Assembly: GCF_020520285.1 (NCBI RefSeq)
Contig: NZ_CP084742.1
Coordinates: 2,852,001 to 2,916,000, forward strand
DNA length: 64,000 bases
From: Pseudomonas sp. L5B5
GTDB taxonomy: Bacteria > Pseudomonadota > Gammaproteobacteria > Pseudomonadales > Pseudomonadaceae
Direction of reading: 5' to 3'
Shown: one piece after another, positions 61,240-64,000 of the stretch
Position numbering within the stretch: the stretch's first letter is position 1
Layout of the letters: every line of letters begins with the position of its first letter
Position numbers and translations under genes: made by a program
The notes under the pieces: generated by a model
The model's input: only the letters and a program-made list of their open reading frames with translations
What the model was told of the DNA's origin: nothing
Databases searched by the model: none

Positions 61240-62517
61240 TCAAAGGATGTTGGAATAGTCGGCCTCGATCCGGTCCAGGCTCAGATGATTGAGGAAGTTG
61301 GAGAAACACATCCATGCCGACAGGGCGTTCATGTCGCGGAACTGATCGGGCAGGTACTTGGGCGCCACCACCAGCCCTTCGTCCACCAGCTGGCGCAAGG
61401 TGCGCATGTCTTCCAGGGTGGTCTTGCCGCAGAACAGCAACGGCACCTGCTCCAGCTTGCCTTTGCGCACAGCCAGCTGAATGTAGTTGTAAACCATGAT
61501 GAAGCCCTTGAGATAGGACAAGTCCTTGGTAAAAGGCAGTCCCGTGGGCACCGAACCGCGAAATACCCGGCTAGCGTTGCCATAGCTCTCGGCCATCTCG
61601 AACCCCTGCTCCCGAAAGAACTCGAACACCTGCAGGAAGTCCGCCCCCTCCTCGACCATGTGGATGGCCCGGGTACGGTTGGTCAGCTTGCGCAGGCGGC
61701 TGGGGTAAGAGGCGAAGGTGATGATCTCCATGAGGATCGCGAGGCCCTCCTGCGTCACCGTCGACGAGGGCGGGCCCTTGGCCAGGAAGGTGCAGATCGG
61801 CTGGTTCAGGCCATTCAAGGTCGTGCCCACGTGCACCAGCCCCTCGTGGACTTCCAGCGCCCGTACGTCACGGTCGTTGAACATCGCATCGCTGCGGATC
61901 TTGATGTAGTCCGCGCCTGCCGCCGCATCGGCGACGATGCCGTCGGACTCGAACACCCGGATGGTTTCCTCGGCCTCGCCGAACACCTTGTTCAGTCGGC
62001 TCTGCAGCAGGCTCACCGCGTCCTTGGCATTGAGGGTCTTGGGCTCGTCCTTGAGATCGCCACGGCCATCGATGTTGTTCAGGTAGTCGGACATCATCAA
62101 CCCGAGGTCCGCCAGGGTCGGATCGCCGGCATGGAAGGCGTCCGAGGCCGCGCCATACAGCTCCTGGGAAATCAGGCCGAAGTCAGCGGTGCCACGGGCC
62201 TCGAGCATGCGCACCACCATCCGGTACTCCTTGCACATGCGACGCATGATCTGTCCCACCGGGTTGAACTGGCCCAGCTGGCGGGTGATATCGCGCTCGA
62301 TGTTCTGGAACTCCAGCTTCACCGCAGCGGAGTCGAAGGACAGCGGGCGCCCTTCGTAGTAGGACCGGTCCACTGCCGGCATTTCCTTGCCCTTGGCCTT
62401 GAGAAAACCTTTGCGGATGCTCTCGTCCCACTTCACCGCATCCAGCACGCGGATCGGTGTCTGTGCCAGCACTATGCGATCGGACAAAGTGCGTATCGTC
62501 TGCTGGTAGTCGTCCAC
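61240..62517 (-). CDS. QEGLA-motif protein, DUF1704 / MATCAP-like putative zinc peptidase
   Basis: A 425-residue cytosolic protein with no signal peptide. It contains an HExxxH motif (HEGLVH, residues 224-229) and TQEGLA (255-260) downstream, the pattern of the DUF1704 family. In bacteria this is often annotated flavohemoglobin expression-modulating QEGLA motif protein. Human MATCAP peptidases, which have the same HExxxH and a downstream Glu as zinc ligands, remove tyrosine or glutamate tails from tubulin. Zinc binding and peptidase activity here are inferred. It lies 33 bases downstream of a lipoprotein gene (62551) and 138 upstream of the hydrolase gene. Confidence 0.85.
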   Translation of the reverse strand: MDDYQQTIRTLSDRIVLAQTPIRVLDAVKWDESIRKGFLKAKGKEMPAVDRSYYEGRPLSFDSAAVKLEFQNIERDITRQLGQFNPVGQIMRRMCKEYRMVVRMLEARGTADFGLISQELYGAASDAFHAGDPTLADLGLMMSDYLNNIDGRGDLKDEPKTLNAKDAVSLLQSRLNKVFGEAEETIRVFESDGIVADAAAGADYIKIRSDAMFNDRDVRALEVHEGLVHVGTTLNGLNQPICTFLAKGPPSSTVTQEGLAILMEIITFASYPSRLRKLTNRTRAIHMVEEGADFLQVFEFFREQGFEMAESYGNASRVFRGSVPTGLPFTKDLSYLKGFIMVYNYIQLAVRKGKLEQVPLLFCGKTTLEDMRTLRQLVDEGLVVAPKYLPDQFRDMNALSAWMCFSNFLNHLSLDRIEADYSNIL

Positions 62518-62550
62518 CCGAAATTCCCTCTGTTGAATCGTTCGAACCGG

Positions 62551-63096
62551 TTATTGGCCGGCCCGTTGAAAGCGCGCCGCCTCGACGAACACGTCGGAAT
62601 TGGCCGGATCATCCAGGTAGGCGAAGACGTTGGCCAGCGTGCTGTCGACCAGTACGCCGTCGCCGGCCTCGGTGCTGAAGGAGCGGCCGCTCAGGGATTT
62701 TTGACCCAGGGCCTGGTTGATCTGTTCCATGTCGAGGCTGAAGAGCACCAGCTCATGCTGGTCGTCGAGTTCGAAACCGGCAAGGACGAAATGCCCACCG
62801 AAGCGCTCTGGCACGGCAGCCGACAAGTACCAGCGGCTGCCATGGCGAGCCACCGTGAACTCATGGACATCCGGCGCCCGCACCTTACCGTTGGAACGGC
62901 TCACAGCCTGGTAGCGATTGCCGTCCAGGCGACTGAGTTGCAGGTCCATGGGTTCACCCCAGGCATTCTTGCCAGTCCACTTGCCCAGAATCGCGGCGGG
63001 GGCAGCCTGCCCGGCCGGCAAAGGCTGCGTGAAAGACACCAGGCAACCACCCAGCAGGAGAAACGACAGGGCCAGCAGCAAGCGCCAGGTTTTCAT
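62551..63096 (-). CDS. Small lipoprotein, 181 residues, unknown
   Basis: Starts MKTWRLLLALSFLLLGGC (ATG 63096), with lipobox LGGC and Cys18. The body has beta-rich segments (WTGKNAWGEPMDLQLSRL, RWYLSAAVPERFGGHFVLAG) with VDSTLANVFAYLD near the end. No family recognised. It sits between a TetR gene and the QEGLA gene on one strand with short gaps (52 and 33 bases), so the three could be one transcript. Confidence 0.8.
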   Translation of the reverse strand: MKTWRLLLALSFLLLGGCLVSFTQPLPAGQAAPAAILGKWTGKNAWGEPMDLQLSRLDGNRYQAVSRSNGKVRAPDVHEFTVARHGSRWYLSAAVPERFGGHFVLAGFELDDQHELVLFSLDMEQINQALGQKSLSGRSFSTEAGDGVLVDSTLANVFAYLDDPANSDVFVEAARFQRAGQ

Positions 63097-63148
63097 CCCA
63101 CACTCCCAAGAACAGCACGATGAGCAGAACGTCGAGGGTGCCACGGCC

Positions 63149-63865
63149 TCACATGGAAGCCAGCACCAGGTGCATGTAGCGAGTCAGGATGCCGAGCATT
63201 TCTTCTTCCGCCATCGGTTCGGCACCATTGAGCAGGCCCTGATACTCCATCCGGCCGATTATAGACGTCAACACCTTGGCGTCCTGCTGCGGCTCCCGCG
63301 AACCCAGGACCTGGAAGAACTGGCAAGTGCCCTGGAGCAGGATCTGCTGGTGCGAGCGCACGAGCTGGGCCAGGCGCGGGTTGAGCAGCGCCTCCTGGCG
63401 GAACGCCTGCTCGGCCATCAGGTGCTCGCGGCGGGTGCTGAGCTGGCGCTGCACATAATCGGCAGTCATGCGGGCGATGTCGTCGGCCAGCTGCGAACGA
63501 GAGTCCGGGCTGCCGTCGCCATAGGCCACCATCTCCCGCAGCAGGCCTTCGTTGCTGGTCCACAGCTTGGCCATGAACGCCGCGCTGCGCTCGACGTACT
63601 GGGCGAAGGTATCGGTGAGCAGGTCATCGATATCCTTGAAGTAATAGGTGGTGGCCGACAACGGCACACCGGCTTCGGCGGCTACCGCGCGGTGACGCAC
63701 GGCCCGCACGCCATCACGCACGACGATGCGCATGGCCGCATCGAGGATCTCCTGCCTGCGCTGTTCACTGCCCTGGCGACTGGCCTTGCGGCCCTGATAC
63801 TGAACACTTTCAGCCACCGCGGTGGCGATGCCAGCTGCACCTTCTTGAGCAATTGCGCGGTTCAC
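63149..63865 (-). CDS. TetR-family transcriptional regulator
   Basis: A 238-residue TetR regulator. I use the GTG at 63865 (NRAIAQEGAAGIATAVAESV onward), because AAGAGGAA precedes it; a TTG seven codons earlier also opens the frame. The helix-turn-helix is RRQEILDAAMRIVVRDGVRA then VAAEAGVPLSATTYYFKDID. The N-terminal 35 residues are an unusual charged extension. It lies 52 bases before the lipoprotein gene and 105 after lysS. It could control the lipoprotein-QEGLA genes; no operator was seen. Confidence 0.88.
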   Translation of the reverse strand: MNRAIAQEGAAGIATAVAESVQYQGRKASRQGSEQRRQEILDAAMRIVVRDGVRAVRHRAVAAEAGVPLSATTYYFKDIDDLLTDTFAQYVERSAAFMAKLWTSNEGLLREMVAYGDGSPDSRSQLADDIARMTADYVQRQLSTRREHLMAEQAFRQEALLNPRLAQLVRSHQQILLQGTCQFFQVLGSREPQQDAKVLTSIIGRMEYQGLLNGAEPMAEEEMLGILTRYMHLVLASM

Positions 63866-63932
63866 GACAGGTATTCCTCTTATCAATCACACAGAATCAA
63901 AAGCGGTACGTCAGTGCCAACCAGACAATAAA

Positions 63933-63955
63933 AAGCCGCCTGTTGAAGGCGGCTT
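63933..63955 (-). terminator. Intrinsic terminator after lysS
   Basis: AAGCCGCC (63933-63940) and GGCGGCTT (63948-63955) form an 8-pair perfect stem with a 7-base loop. On the minus strand it ends GGCGGCTTTTTATTG, a good U-run. It lies sixteen bases past the lysS stop. Confidence 0.9.
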
Positions 63956-63970
63956 CTCATTCGCTACATC

Positions 63971-64000
63971 TTAGGCCTGTGGCCGCATGTGCGGGAACAG
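63971..64000 (-). CDS. lysS: Lysyl-tRNA synthetase LysS (C-terminal fragment)
   Basis: Only the last nine residues and stop are inside the window (LFPHMRPQA then TAA at 63973-63971), matching the end of class II lysyl-tRNA synthetases, whose C-terminus carries the MRP motif. The terminator just downstream and the order (lysS, TetR) fit Pseudomonas. Identified by a short match plus context. Confidence 0.75.
   Translation of the reverse strand: MFPHMRPQA

Overview
The window is a stretch of chromosome from a gamma-proteobacterium of the genus Pseudomonas, most likely the P. fluorescens / P. protegens / P. chlororaphis side of the genus. The grounds are high GC content with strong third-position GC bias, close agreement of nearly every protein with Pseudomonas families, and gene order that I recall as typical of Pseudomonas (the long lipid A / dnaE / pyrG block, mexJK-mexL, ppc, lptF, lysS). 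Species cannot be fixed from this window alone. I see no rRNA, tRNA, CRISPR array, insertion sequence, prophage or plasmid gene. Almost every base lies in a recognisable, intact, core-genome gene.

Region 1 (1-22865, minus strand) is one long co-oriented block. Read in transcription order it is rpsB, tsf, pyrH, frr, uppS, cdsA, dxr, rseP, bamA, skp, lpxD, fabZ, lpxA, lpxB, rnhB, dnaE, accA, tilS, pyrG, kdsA (start only). It couples translation factors with envelope building: undecaprenyl-PP, phospholipid, outer-membrane protein insertion, lipid A, fatty acid and Kdo precursors. Many joints overlap by 1-4 bases, and several gaps hold hairpins.

Region 2 (23273-43942, mostly plus) carries map, glnD, dapC, an Na+/H+ antiporter (minus), an ArsC-like reductase, dapD, csdA-csdE, tcdA (minus), an NdvB-like GH17/GT2 beta-glucan synthase, dapE, rlmA, a small conserved gene, a cold-shock gene (minus), plsB and two envelope-protein genes. 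Three diaminopimelate/lysine pathway genes (dapC, dapD, dapE) lie within about 11.5 kb. REP/BIME-type intergenic repeats sit at 28058-28161, 33170-33277, 37013-37117 and 39597-39661.

Region 3 (43999-53149) holds the mexJ-mexK RND pump with the divergent repressor mexL and a perfect operator-like palindrome, rsmJ, a repeat-containing unknown protein, an extensin-like/M15-fold protein, a PEP-mutase-family enzyme, a DUF72 protein and a small unknown.

Region 4 (53339-64000) holds tsaB, adk, ppc, a small conserved gene, a DUF4398 lipoprotein plus lptF (OmpA-like lipoprotein) behind a plausible AlgU promoter, then a minus-strand run: a small membrane protein, a lipoprotein alpha/beta hydrolase with a C10 tract between its catalytic Asp and His, a QEGLA/MATCAP-like putative metallopeptidase, a lipoprotein, a TetR regulator and the 3' end of lysS.

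I did not find a clear new multi-gene system. The leads most worth following are the HExxxH/QEGLA metallopeptidase, the homopolymer in the hydrolase gene, the duplicated-module unknown protein at 49789, and several regulatory hairpins.
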